Positions 27,186 to 35,533 of a stretch of DNA of 64,000 nt are shown here, in pieces (the stretch's first letter is position 1; each line of letters starts with the position of its first letter). Source of the stretch: Variovorax gossypii (GTDB lineage: Bacteria; Pseudomonadota; Gammaproteobacteria; Burkholderiales; Burkholderiaceae_C). The stretch lies in NCBI RefSeq assembly GCF_003965815.1, contig NZ_RXOE01000002.1:868001-932000 (forward strand), read 5' to 3'. Position numbers and translations under genes: made by a program. The notes beneath the pieces were generated by a model, which searched no databases, was not told the origin of the DNA, and saw only the letters and a list, made by a program, of their open reading frames with translations.

Positions 27186-28847
27186 TCAGCCTTCGATGTT
27201 GCCCAGCCGCGATTCCCGCAGCCGGCTGGGCGCCAGCGCCCCGGCCGACTCCAGGATCGGGTATGCGATCGAGCAGATGTGCGAGTTGATGCGCTTCAGG
27301 TCGCTGATCAGGTCGATGTGCAGCGAGCTGGTCTCGATGCTCAGCGTGGTGCGGTCCGACAGCCGGTCGAGGTGTGTGGTGGCGTAGGCTCGCTCCAGGT
27401 CGCGGAAGCGCGCCTTTTCCTCCAGCAGCTTCTGCGCGTCGCGCACGTTGCCGTTGAGGAACACGCTCATGCTCAGCCGCAGGTTGGCCACCAGCCTCCC
27501 GTGCAGCTCGACGATCTCGGCCATGCCGGCCTCGGAGAAGTTGCGCTGCGGTTTGATCTTCTTGTCTTCCACGTCGATGATCACGCGCTCGATGATGTCG
27601 CCGATCTGCTCCATGTTGATCGTGAAGCTGATGATGTCGGTCCAGCGCCGGCTTTCCTCCTCGCCCAACGCCTCGCGCGAGATGCGCGTCATGTAGTACT
27701 TGATGGCCGAGTAGAGCTGGTCCACCGTGTCGTCGAGCTGCCTGAGCTCCTGCGCCAGCCGCAGGTCGTTGTTGCGGATCACGTCGAGCGTGCCGATCAG
27801 CATGGTTTCCACCACGTCGGCCTGGTGCAGCGCCTCGCGCGCGGCGTTGGAGATCGCGAGCGAGGGCGTCGACAGCGCAGACGGGTCCAGGTGATGCGGC
27901 CGGGTCGTGCCGGCCGGCTGCTGCGGCTCCGGCAGGATGTGCGTCACCAGCTTGGCGACCCACTGCGTGAGGCCGATGAAGCCCACGCTGATCACGACGT
28001 TGAACGCCAGGTGGAACAACACCACGCCATGGGTCTGGTTCGGCAGCTGGGGCTGCACGTAGCGGATCCACAGCCCGACGAAGGGTGCCACGATGGCCAC
28101 GCCCAGCACCTTGAAGAGCAGGTTGCCGATGGTCACCTGCCGCACCGACACCGCCGACTTGGCAGTGGTCAGCACCGCCAGCAGGCCGCTGCCGAGGTTG
28201 GCGCCGAGCACGAGCCCGAGCGCGACGTCCAGCGGCACCACGTTCGAGGTGGCCATGGCCGCCACCAGCAGCACCACCGCGAGGCTCGAATAGGCCACGA
28301 TGGCCAGCACGGAGCCGATGGTGATCTCGAGCAGCACGTCGCTGTTGATCGATGCGAGCAGCGCGCGGATCGCCGGCGAGGAGAACAAGGGCTCGGTGGC
28401 TTCCACCACCAACTGCAGCGCCAGCAGCATCAGCCCGAGCCCGATCAGCACCCGGCCGACGCGCCCCGCCACCGTGGCCGAGCGCGTGATGAAGAGCACC
28501 ACGCCCACGAAGATGAACATCGGCGAAAGCCACGAGAGGTCGGCCGAGAACAGCACCGAGATCAGCGCCGTGCCCACGTCGGCGCCCCGCATCACCGCCA
28601 GCGCCGCCGGCAGCGTGACCAAGCCCTGCCCGACGAAGGACGAGGTCATGAGCGAGGTGGCGGTGCTCGACTGCACCAGCGCCGTCACGCCGATGCCCGA
28701 GAGGGCGGCCGTGAACCGGTTGCGCATGCTCTGCACGAGGATCTTGCGCAGGTTGGCGCCGAACACGCGCAGCACGCCGGTGCGGACCAAGTGCGTGCCC
28801 CACACCAGCAGGGCCACTGCCGCCAGCAGATTCAGGAGATGCTTCAT
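27186..28847 (-). CDS. Na+/phosphate cotransporter family protein (NptA/PNaS) with PhoU-like tail
   Basis: 553 residues. Two NaPi repeats with the QSSTATS motif (residues about 59-65) and the second GANLGSG segment; about eight helices to residue 310. A cytoplasmic PhoU-like helical domain follows (LIGTLDVIRNNDLRLAQELRQLDDTVDQLYSAIKYY... and onward). Family role is Na+-coupled phosphate transport or phosphate sensing. It is the next same-strand gene after the metallophosphoesterase operon, separated from it by the palindromic element and about 70 bp. Confidence 0.93.
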   Translation of the reverse strand: MKHLLNLLAAVALLVWGTHLVRTGVLRVFGANLRKILVQSMRNRFTAALSGIGVTALVQSSTATSLMTSSFVGQGLVTLPAALAVMRGADVGTALISVLFSADLSWLSPMFIFVGVVLFITRSATVAGRVGRVLIGLGLMLLALQLVVEATEPLFSSPAIRALLASINSDVLLEITIGSVLAIVAYSSLAVVLLVAAMATSNVVPLDVALGLVLGANLGSGLLAVLTTAKSAVSVRQVTIGNLLFKVLGVAIVAPFVGLWIRYVQPQLPNQTHGVVLFHLAFNVVISVGFIGLTQWVAKLVTHILPEPQQPAGTTRPHHLDPSALSTPSLAISNAAREALHQADVVETMLIGTLDVIRNNDLRLAQELRQLDDTVDQLYSAIKYYMTRISREALGEEESRRWTDIISFTINMEQIGDIIERVIIDVEDKKIKPQRNFSEAGMAEIVELHGRLVANLRLSMSVFLNGNVRDAQKLLEEKARFRDLERAYATTHLDRLSDRTTLSIETSSLHIDLISDLKRINSHICSIAYPILESAGALAPSRLRESRLGNIEG

Positions 28848-28920
28848 GGGTGTCGGGTTCTATCCTTTTCGTTTTGGTTCGTTTTCGACCCCATTTTCCA
28901 CAAGTGAGCGTCCAGGGCTA

Positions 28921-29183
28921 GGGCCTGTTCACACTATTGAAGGGGTCGCGTTGCTGCGCAAAGGGGCTGAATGCAAGGCGCCCGCGCGCAGCAAGGCTGA
29001 TGCCTTGCAAGCGCGGGCAACGCCGCAGACAGCCCCTTTGCGCAGCAACCCGAAGGGAAGCCCGCCACAGCCCGCCCCTGCGCGTTGCGCTCCTTGAGCG
29101 TGTGGACACACGCACTGCGTCACGCGCCTTCAGGGGCGGGCTGTGGCGGGCTTCGCGACCCCTTCAATAGTGTGAACAGGCCC
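28921..29183. mobile_element. 263-bp palindromic MITE-like element
   Basis: Perfect 30-bp terminal inverted repeats (28921-28950 and 29154-29183, beginning GGGCCTGTTCACACTATTGA) flanked by a duplicated TA (28919-28920, 29184-29185). Inside are two more perfect palindromes. Arm A is 28950-28969 / 29030-29049 (20 bp), with inner stems CCCGCGC/GCGCGGG and GCAAGGC/GCCTTGC. Arm B is 29058-29080 / 29131-29153 (23 bp), with an inner GCGTGTG/CACACGC stem. Nearly every base can pair, giving a three-way junction. No coding frame is credible. TA duplication fits IS630/Tc1-mariner or IS427-type transposases acting in trans. This element fills the only gap above 300 bp in the window. Confidence 0.92.
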
Positions 29184-30034
29184 TAATCGATCAGTGCTCC
29201 GTTGTCGTGGAAGGGGTAGGGGCCCTCGAAGCTGCCCGATGCCGCGAGGTGGGTGACCAGCCGTCGCCCGCGCGCGGACCAGGCATGTACCCGGAATGAG
29301 GGCGGCTCCAGCGTCCAGGCCGAATCGGCGTCAGGAGCCAGGTCGAGGCAGACCTGGTGGGCCTGTGCCGGCGAGGTGGAGGCGATGGTGCCGCCGAAGC
29401 GCACGTCGATCGCCCGGTGCAGGTGGCCGCAGATGATGCGCTCGACGTTCGGATAGCGCGAGACCAGCGCTTCCAGCGCGTCGGCGCCCTCCAGCAGGCC
29501 GATTTCGTCCATGTGGCCGATCAGCGTCTCGAAGGGCGGATGGTGCATGGCGATGACGACGGGCTCGTCGCGACAGGCGTCGAGCTGCGCTTCGAGCCAG
29601 CCCAGCCGCTTCTCGCACAGCGAGCCGTGGCTGGCGCCGGGCACGCAGGTGTCGAGCGTGAGCAGGCGCAGGTCGCCGACCCGTACCGAATACTGGACGA
29701 AGCCGTCGCTGTTCGTGCCGAGGTGGGCGTGGCCGGGGAAGCTGCGGCGCAGCTGATCGCGGTCGTCGTGGTTGCCGGGCATCAGGTAGACCGGCATGGT
29801 CAGCGGGGCGAGCAGGCGGGCGAGATGCTCGTACTCGGCGGCGCGGCCGAAGTCGGTCAGGTCGCCGGTGACGACCACCGCATCAGGCTGCTGGCGCAGG
29901 GCCAGCACCGACTGGACGGCGCGCTCCAGGTACGGGGCCGTGTCGATGCGGCCATAGGCCAGGCGGCCCGGCTCGCGGATGTGCAGATCGGTCAGCTGGA
30001 CCAGGATGGTGTTGCGGAGTGCTTGTGTGGTCAT
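29183..30034 (-). CDS. Cyclic-nucleotide/organophosphate-type metallophosphoesterase (CpdA-like)
   Basis: 283 residues, calcineurin-like fold. Metal ligand motifs in order: QLTDLHI (D-x-H), VVTGDLTDFG (GD), MPGNHDDR (GNHD), IAMHHPPFE (H), and CGHLHRA (GHxH). This CpdA/GpdQ-like family hydrolyses cAMP or glycerophosphodiesters. It is the last gene of the ABC operon, overlapping the ATPase gene by 4 bp. Its TAG stop uses the TA duplicated by the palindromic element plus the element's first base; the same stop would exist without the insertion, so the protein is not truncated. Confidence 0.9.
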   Translation of the reverse strand: MTTQALRNTILVQLTDLHIREPGRLAYGRIDTAPYLERAVQSVLALRQQPDAVVVTGDLTDFGRAAEYEHLARLLAPLTMPVYLMPGNHDDRDQLRRSFPGHAHLGTNSDGFVQYSVRVGDLRLLTLDTCVPGASHGSLCEKRLGWLEAQLDACRDEPVVIAMHHPPFETLIGHMDEIGLLEGADALEALVSRYPNVERIICGHLHRAIDVRFGGTIASTSPAQAHQVCLDLAPDADSAWTLEPPSFRVHAWSARGRRLVTHLAASGSFEGPYPFHDNGALID

Positions 30035-31092
30035 GCGCTGGTTTCCTGCGACGTCATCAGCCGGTCGGGGTGGATGCGCAGGCCCACCGCGTCGCCCGGT
30101 CCGAAGGGATTGTCGCGCCCCACATCGGCCACAAGCATGGGCTGGTCTTGCGCGCGCAGGTGCAGTTGCACGCGGTCGCCGAGGAAGGTGCGGCGCTCGA
30201 CGACGGCGGCGGCCCAGTCCAGCTGGGGCACGCCGACCTCGATGTCCTCGGGCCGTACCAGCAGCGTCGCATGGCCCTGCCAGGCGCCGGGGCAGGGCAT
30301 GGTCGTTCCTCCGAGTCGGACAACGCCCTGCGCGATGGCGTCCTGCCCTCGCTCCAGCCGGTTGACCCGGCCCAGGAACTCCGCAACGAAGGGATGCGAG
30401 GGCGAGCGGTACAGGTCTTCGCCACGGCCCACCTGCACGATGCGGCCGGCGCGCATCACCGCGAGCCGGTCGGCGATGGCCAGCGCCTCCTGCTGGTCGT
30501 GCGTGACGTGGATGGCCGTGATGTGCAGCCGGCGCAGCAGTTCGGCCAGCTCGTCGCGCAGCGATTCCTTGAGCTTGGCGTCGAGCGCGGCCAGCGGCTC
30601 ATCGAGCAGCAGCACGCGCGGGCGCACGGCCACGGCACGCGCCAGGGCCACGCGCTGGCGCTGACCGCCGGAGAGCTCGGCGGGGCGCTTGTTCTCCAGG
30701 CCGCCCAGGCGCACCAGGTCGACCAGCTCGCCGACGCTGCGCTTCTCTTCCTCGGGCGACACGCCGCGGATGCGCAGGCCGTAACCGATGTTGGCCGCCA
30801 CCGTCATCTGCGGAAAGAGCGCGTAGCTCTGGAACACCATGCCCACGCCACGGTGCTCCACGGGGCGCTGCGTGACGTCCTGGTCGCCGAACACGATGCG
30901 GCTGCCCGCGTCGGGCGATTCCAGCCCGGCGATCAGCCGCAGCAGCGTGGTCTTGCCGCAGCCCGAGGGGCCGAGCAGCGCCAGTACCTCGCCGGCTTCC
31001 ACCCGCAGGCTGGTGGGCTGCAGGCCGCGCGTGCCGTCGGCGTAGGTCTTCGCGCAGTTGGCGATGTCGATGGGGATGCGTTCAAGTTCCAT
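30031..31092 (-). CDS. ABC transporter ATP-binding protein (MOI/2-AEP/polyamine type)
   Basis: 353 residues. Walker A GPSGCGKTT, Q-loop VFQSYALFPQM, signature LSGGQRQRV, Walker B VLLLDEPLAALD, H-loop HVTHDQQEA, then a C-terminal TOBE region. It energises the two permeases encoded directly upstream, whose last gene it overlaps by 11 bp. Import class similar to PotA/FbpC/PhnT. Confidence 0.93.
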   Translation of the reverse strand: MELERIPIDIANCAKTYADGTRGLQPTSLRVEAGEVLALLGPSGCGKTTLLRLIAGLESPDAGSRIVFGDQDVTQRPVEHRGVGMVFQSYALFPQMTVAANIGYGLRIRGVSPEEEKRSVGELVDLVRLGGLENKRPAELSGGQRQRVALARAVAVRPRVLLLDEPLAALDAKLKESLRDELAELLRRLHITAIHVTHDQQEALAIADRLAVMRAGRIVQVGRGEDLYRSPSHPFVAEFLGRVNRLERGQDAIAQGVVRLGGTTMPCPGAWQGHATLLVRPEDIEVGVPQLDWAAAVVERRTFLGDRVQLHLRAQDQPMLVADVGRDNPFGPGDAVGLRIHPDRLMTSQETSA

Positions 31093-31882
31093 GGTGTTTC
31101 TGGATCAGGTTTGCAAGGTGCTGCAGGCCCCACAGCACCGGAAGGATGACGGCGAAGAAGACCAGCGTGTAGGCCGATCCGATCTCGATGCGCATTGAGG
31201 CATAGCTGTCGGCCAGGCCCACGGGCAGCGTGCGGGTGAGCGGGGTGTGCAGCATCCAGGTGAGGTTGAATTCGCCCACCGAGAGCGTGAACACCATCAG
31301 GCTGCCGGCCACGATGGCCGGGAACACCGCGGGCACCAGGATGCCCATGAAGCGCTGGCGGAAGTTCGCGCCCAGCGATCGCGCGGCCTCCTCGAGCGCG
31401 AGCAGTTCGTCGCGCTGGAAGGCCGAACTCACGGTGCGAACCATGAAGGGCAGCGTGAAGACGATGTGCCCCACGAGGATGAAGGCGAAGCTCTGGCGGA
31501 AGGCCGTGAGCTGGCCGTAGGCGAGGATCAGCGCCAGCGCCGTCGCGAGGCCCGGTACGGCGACCGGCAGGGTCAGCAGCTCCTCGAAGATGCGTGCGGC
31601 GCGCGAACGGCTGCGTGCCAGCGCATAGGCGCAGGGCACGCCCAGCAGCACGGTGCCGGCGACGCAGGCCACGGCCAGCGCGAGCGACCAGCCCACGGTG
31701 CCGCCGTAGTTCTCCCACACCTCGCCGAGCCAGCGCAGCGTGAGGCCGCTCTTCAGGCCGGTGCTGTAGTTGTTGACGAGGCCCGCCATCACCGACAGCA
31801 GCATCGGCGCGATCATGAAGAGGCTCACGATCACCGTGACGGCGAGCAGGAAGGGGGCCTTGGCCTGTGTGTTCTTTCGCAT
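31082..31882 (-). CDS. ABC transporter permease (PotC/PhnV-like)
   Basis: 266 residues, six helices, with the EAA loop (LLALEEAARSLGANFRQRFMGILVPAVFPAI) that contacts the ATPase. Second permease of the LacI-controlled importer, 10 bp downstream of the first permease. Confidence 0.92.
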   Translation of the reverse strand: MRKNTQAKAPFLLAVTVIVSLFMIAPMLLSVMAGLVNNYSTGLKSGLTLRWLGEVWENYGGTVGWSLALAVACVAGTVLLGVPCAYALARSRSRAARIFEELLTLPVAVPGLATALALILAYGQLTAFRQSFAFILVGHIVFTLPFMVRTVSSAFQRDELLALEEAARSLGANFRQRFMGILVPAVFPAIVAGSLMVFTLSVGEFNLTWMLHTPLTRTLPVGLADSYASMRIEIGSAYTLVFFAVILPVLWGLQHLANLIQKHHGT

Positions 31883-31892
31883 GGTGTGTGCC

Positions 31893-32762
31893 TCAGCGCG
31901 CGACGGGGCTCGCGCCGAAGCGGCGCGCGACGAACAGCACCAGCCAGGTCACGACGCCCAGCGAGATCGACAGCGACGCGGCGAGCGCGAAGTTGGCGTA
32001 GTTGGTGAACTCGTTGTAGATGGTGATCGGGATCACCTCGAACTTGCTGGCCAGCGTGAAGGCCGTGCCGAAGGCGCCCATCGAGGTGGCGAACAGGATG
32101 GCGCCGCAGGCCAGCGTGGTGGGGGCCAGCTCGGGCAGCCACACGTCGCGCGCCACCCGCAGCCGCGAGGCGCCCAGCGAGCGCGCCGCTTCCTCGAGCT
32201 GCGTGTTCATCGATTCCGCCGCCGCCGCGTAGGTGGCGATGGCGCGCGGCAGCGAGAAATACAGGTACGCCAGGAACAGCCCGAGCAGGCCGTAGGCGAA
32301 GGTGATGCGCTCGCTGAACAGGCTGTCGCCGATGCTGGCCACCACGCCTTGACGTCCGCCGAGCAGGATCACGAAGAAGCCGATGATCACTCCCGGAAAG
32401 GACAGTGGCAGCGTGAGCAGCGACAGCAGCATGCGCTTGCCGATGAAGGAGTGGCGTGCGAGGTAGATGCCCACCGCCGCGCCCAGCACCAGCGTGGCCA
32501 GCGTCACCGCCACCGAGAGCGCGACGGTGTTGGCCATGCTCGTCAGGTAGCGCGAATCCGTCAGCACGGCGAAGTAGGTCGACCAGCCCTTGTCCGCCGG
32601 CAGCGCGAGCAGGCGCACCACCGGCAGCAGCCAGAAGGCCGCGAAGAAGACGGCCGCGGGCGCGACGCAGGCCAGCAGGCGCCAGCGCGGGTTCCAGGCG
32701 TTCGGCACGTCGGAGGCGCTGGAGGCGTTCGTGGAAATGGCTTGCGTCATCGCGCGCGGCAT
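31893..32762 (-). CDS. ABC transporter permease (PotB/PhnU-like)
   Basis: 289 residues, six helices, with EAA loop MNTQLEEAARSLGASRLRVARDVWLPELAP. First permease of the importer. The start may be 32762 (MPRAMTQ) or 32750 (MTQAIS); both leave the first membrane helix intact. Only 4 bp separate 32762 from the binding-protein stop. Confidence 0.92.
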   Translation of the reverse strand: MPRAMTQAISTNASSASDVPNAWNPRWRLLACVAPAAVFFAAFWLLPVVRLLALPADKGWSTYFAVLTDSRYLTSMANTVALSVAVTLATLVLGAAVGIYLARHSFIGKRMLLSLLTLPLSFPGVIIGFFVILLGGRQGVVASIGDSLFSERITFAYGLLGLFLAYLYFSLPRAIATYAAAAESMNTQLEEAARSLGASRLRVARDVWLPELAPTTLACGAILFATSMGAFGTAFTLASKFEVIPITIYNEFTNYANFALAASLSISLGVVTWLVLFVARRFGASPVAR

Positions 32763-32766
32763 CCGC

Positions 32767-33777
32767 TCAGCGGACTTCCTTCAGGTACTCGTCGGAGAAG
32801 GCCTTCTGCGCGGCGGCCATGCGGCCGTAGTCCACGCTCTTGGCGCGGGCGTATTCGCTCGCGGGCAGGAACTGCGCCTCGATGTCCTTGGGCATCGCGC
32901 TGGCGCGCACCGGGCGCAGGTAGGCCTTGGCCCAGATCGCCTGGCCTTCGTCGGACAGCGTGAAGTCGAGCACCTTCTTCGCGTCGGCCGCGTGCGGGGC
33001 CTTGGCGACCAGGCTCATGACGTAGGGCACGGCCAGCGTGCCTTCGCTCGGGATCACGAAGGCGACGTTGGCCTTGTCCTTGTACTTCGCGCGGTAGGCA
33101 TTGAAGTCGTAGTCGAGCAGGATCGCGATCTCGCCCGAGAGCACGCGCGCGTACGAGGTCTGCTTCGGCACGATGGGCTCGTTCTTCTGCAGCGCCTTGA
33201 AGTAGTCGATGGCCGGCTTGAAGTTGTCGAGCGTGCCGCCGCGCGCCTCGTTCACCGCCACCGCGCCGACGTAGCCGACGAAGGCCGAGGCCGGGTCGAG
33301 GTAGCCGATCAGGCCCTTGTACTCGGGCTTGAGCAGGTCTGCCCACGACTTCGGAACAGGCTTGCCCTTGAGCGCGTCGACGTTGACCATGAAGCCGAGC
33401 GTGCCCGAGTGGATGGTGAACCAGTTGCCGGCCGGGTCCTTCAGACCGTCGGGAATGTCTTTCCAGGCGGCGGGCTTGTAGGGCTCGACCACGCCGTCCT
33501 TGGCGGCCTGCACCGCGAAGGTCACGCCGAGGTAGGTGACGTCGGCCACGGGGCTGGCCTTTTCGGCAACCAGCTGCGCGAGCGACTGGCCCGAGTTCTT
33601 GTTGTCGGCCGGCACGGTGATGCCGGTCTTGGCCTTGATGGCCTTCAGCTGGGTGCCCCAGTCGGCCCATTCGGTCGGGCAGTTGTAGCAGATGGCGGTC
33701 TGCGCCATGGCGCTGCCGGCGACGAGCGTGGCGGCGACCAGGCCGAGGCGGGCCAGGCGGTGGAAGCGGAGGGACAT
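32767..33777 (-). CDS. ABC transporter periplasmic substrate-binding protein
   Basis: 336 residues. Signal peptide to AMAQ (about residue 22), then a type II periplasmic binding fold of the iron/phosphonate/polyamine group (VTYLGVTFAVQAAKDGVVEPYKP, GTLGFMVNVDALKGKPVPKSWADLL). Start ATG 33777 was chosen because it opens the signal peptide; the longer frame runs into the LacI gene. Substrate not readable from sequence; the operon's phosphoesterase suggests a phosphate ester. Confidence 0.9.
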   Translation of the reverse strand: MSLRFHRLARLGLVAATLVAGSAMAQTAICYNCPTEWADWGTQLKAIKAKTGITVPADNKNSGQSLAQLVAEKASPVADVTYLGVTFAVQAAKDGVVEPYKPAAWKDIPDGLKDPAGNWFTIHSGTLGFMVNVDALKGKPVPKSWADLLKPEYKGLIGYLDPASAFVGYVGAVAVNEARGGTLDNFKPAIDYFKALQKNEPIVPKQTSYARVLSGEIAILLDYDFNAYRAKYKDKANVAFVIPSEGTLAVPYVMSLVAKAPHAADAKKVLDFTLSDEGQAIWAKAYLRPVRASAMPKDIEAQFLPASEYARAKSVDYGRMAAAQKAFSDEYLKEVR

Positions 33778-33823
33778 GATGGGGAAGCTCCTTGGATGGA
33801 AATAGGCAAAGAACAGGAAAAGC

Positions 33824-34852
33824 TCAGGGGCGGGGCATTGCGGCGTTGTTGTCGTCTTCGTGCGCCGCAGCGCACGACTCGCCGTCTCGGAAGGAATGGG
33901 GTAGCAGAAGGCTCGCATCGGCCTGCAGCGCGGCGCCGCTGGCCATGGCCTGGATCAGCAGCTCGACGCCGTGCCGGCCGATGTCGCTGTTGGGCTGGGC
34001 GATGGTGGTGAGCGCGGGCGTGAGGTCTTCGCCGAGCGCGATGCCGTCGAAGCCGATGACGCTGAGATCGCCGGGCACCGACAGCCCGCTCAGGTGGGCG
34101 GCGCGGATGCTGCGGATGGCCAGCAGGTCGTTGGAGCAGATCAGCGCAGTGGGGCGGTTGCGCGACTGCAGCTGGCTCGACAGCGCGTCGACGGCCGCCT
34201 CTACGAAGGGCACCTCGATGAGCGCGGGAGCCGCCAGCCCGGCCTCGGACATGCCCTTGCGATAGCCGCGGTAGCGCTGCTGCGCGCGGTCGGACGCGGC
34301 GAGCGTGCCGCTGACCATCGCGATGCGGCGGTGGCCCAGCAGCACGAGGCGCGTGACCGCATCGGCCACCGCGGCTTCGCTGTCGACCGACACGCAGGGG
34401 TGGTCGGGGTGACGGTTGTAGGCCAGCACGTAGGGCACGCCGGCGGCCTGCAGGCGGGGCAGGGCGGCCGAGGTCGAGGGGTTCGACACCACGAGGATCA
34501 GGCCGTCGACGTTGCCTGCCAGCAGCAGGTGGACGGCGCGTTCTTCTTCGTCGAGCCGGTAGCCCGTGGTGACCGGAATGATCGCGTAGCCGCCCGCGAT
34601 GGCCGCGCGCGCGATGCCCTGCAGGCATTCGGCGAAGGTCGGGTTCAGCAGCGTGGGCAGCACCACGCCGAGCACGCGGCTGCGCTGGGTGCGCAGGGTG
34701 CGCGCGCTGGCGTTCGGCACGTAGTTGAGCTCGTGCGCCACGCGCTCCACCAACTCGCGCGTGGCGGGCGTCACCTTGTCGGGAAAGTTGAAGGCGCGCG
34801 AGACGGTGGCCACGGAGACCCCGGCTTTGGCTGCAACGGCTTGGATGCTCAT
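33824..34852 (-). CDS. LacI-family transcriptional repressor
   Basis: 342 residues. N-terminal LacI HTH and hinge (SIQAVAAKAGVSVATVSRAFNFPDKVTPATRELVERVAHELNYVPNASARTLRT), then a periplasmic-binding-like ligand domain. A 16-bp perfect palindrome lies 13 bp upstream of its start. The binding-protein gene follows after 46 bp without a terminator, so the whole operon probably obeys this autoregulated promoter. Confidence 0.93.
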   Translation of the reverse strand: MSIQAVAAKAGVSVATVSRAFNFPDKVTPATRELVERVAHELNYVPNASARTLRTQRSRVLGVVLPTLLNPTFAECLQGIARAAIAGGYAIIPVTTGYRLDEEERAVHLLLAGNVDGLILVVSNPSTSAALPRLQAAGVPYVLAYNRHPDHPCVSVDSEAAVADAVTRLVLLGHRRIAMVSGTLAASDRAQQRYRGYRKGMSEAGLAAPALIEVPFVEAAVDALSSQLQSRNRPTALICSNDLLAIRSIRAAHLSGLSVPGDLSVIGFDGIALGEDLTPALTTIAQPNSDIGRHGVELLIQAMASGAALQADASLLLPHSFRDGESCAAAHEDDNNAAMPRP

Positions 34853-34864
34853 CGTGCGGTGCTC

Positions 34865-34880
34865 ATGTAATCGATTACAT
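34865..34880. promoter_or_regulatory. LacI-type operator
   Basis: ATGTAATCGATTACAT, a perfect palindrome with the central CG of LacI/GalR sites, directly upstream of the LacI gene. Likely the autoregulatory operator of the ABC importer operon. Confidence 0.8.
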
Positions 34881-34968
34881 TGAACCGCGGCAGTATGTCT
34901 TTGTTATGACATCGGGAGAAAGCGGGAGAAACCCTCGGCTTCGGCGGGGTGTGAGGTGCGCTCAAAGA

Positions 34969-34993
34969 AAAAGGGGCCCGGCGGGCCCCTTTT
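34969..34993 (-). terminator. Terminator after lspA
   Basis: AAAAGGGGCCC (34969-34979) / GGGCCCCTTTT (34983-34993), 3-base loop. On the minus strand it ends in a T-run just past the lspA stop; it also insulates lspA from the LacI operon. Confidence 0.88.
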
Positions 34994-35017
34994 CCATGAG
35001 AGAGATGGCGAGACGGC

Positions 35018-35533
35018 TTACTTACCCCGTCGAACCCGCCGGATCTCGTCGACGATCAGGCAGATGGCCCCGAGCGTGATGGCGCTGTCGGCCGCGTTGA
35101 AGGCCGGGAAGTACCAGTTGCCGGCATGGAAGCTCAGGAAGTCGACCACGTAGCCGTGCATCATCCGGTCGACCACGTTGCCGACGGCGCCGCCCAGGAT
35201 GCAGGCCATGGAGAACGAGAAGAGCTTCTGCCCCGCGTGCGACTTCAGCATCCACACGATGAACACCGCCGCGCCCACGCCGATGGCAGTGAACAGCCAG
35301 CGCTGCCAGCCCGAGTGGTCCGCGAGGAACGAGAAGGCGGCGCCCGTGTTGTGGGCGCGCACGACGTTGAAGAAGCTCGTCACGTAGGTCGCGTCGCCGA
35401 GCTTGTAGTAGCCCAGGATCAGCGTCTTGGTGAACTGGTCGATGATCACGATGATCACCGCCAGCCCGAGCCACGGCCAGATGCTGCCGCCGCGCGAACG
35501 CGAGGCCGACGACATGGTGCGGGCGCCGGCCAT
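35018..35533 (-). CDS. lspA: Lipoprotein signal peptidase (signal peptidase II)
   Basis: 171 residues, four membrane helices. Catalytic Asp residues in GNVVDRM and FNAADSAI; other family motifs include IIDQFTK and NTGAAFSFL. Cleaves signal peptides of diacylglyceryl-prolipoproteins in the inner membrane. Start ATG 35533 overlaps the ileS stop (TGATG), so translation is coupled; a start at 35515 is the alternative. Confidence 0.95.
   Translation of the reverse strand: MAGARTMSSASRSRGGSIWPWLGLAVIIVIIDQFTKTLILGYYKLGDATYVTSFFNVVRAHNTGAAFSFLADHSGWQRWLFTAIGVGAAVFIVWMLKSHAGQKLFSFSMACILGGAVGNVVDRMMHGYVVDFLSFHAGNWYFPAFNAADSAITLGAICLIVDEIRRVRRGK

Noticed and set aside
28918..29170. Small open frames inside the palindromic element
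   Set aside because: They are mirror images of each other imposed by the palindromes, have no ribosome sites and resemble no protein.
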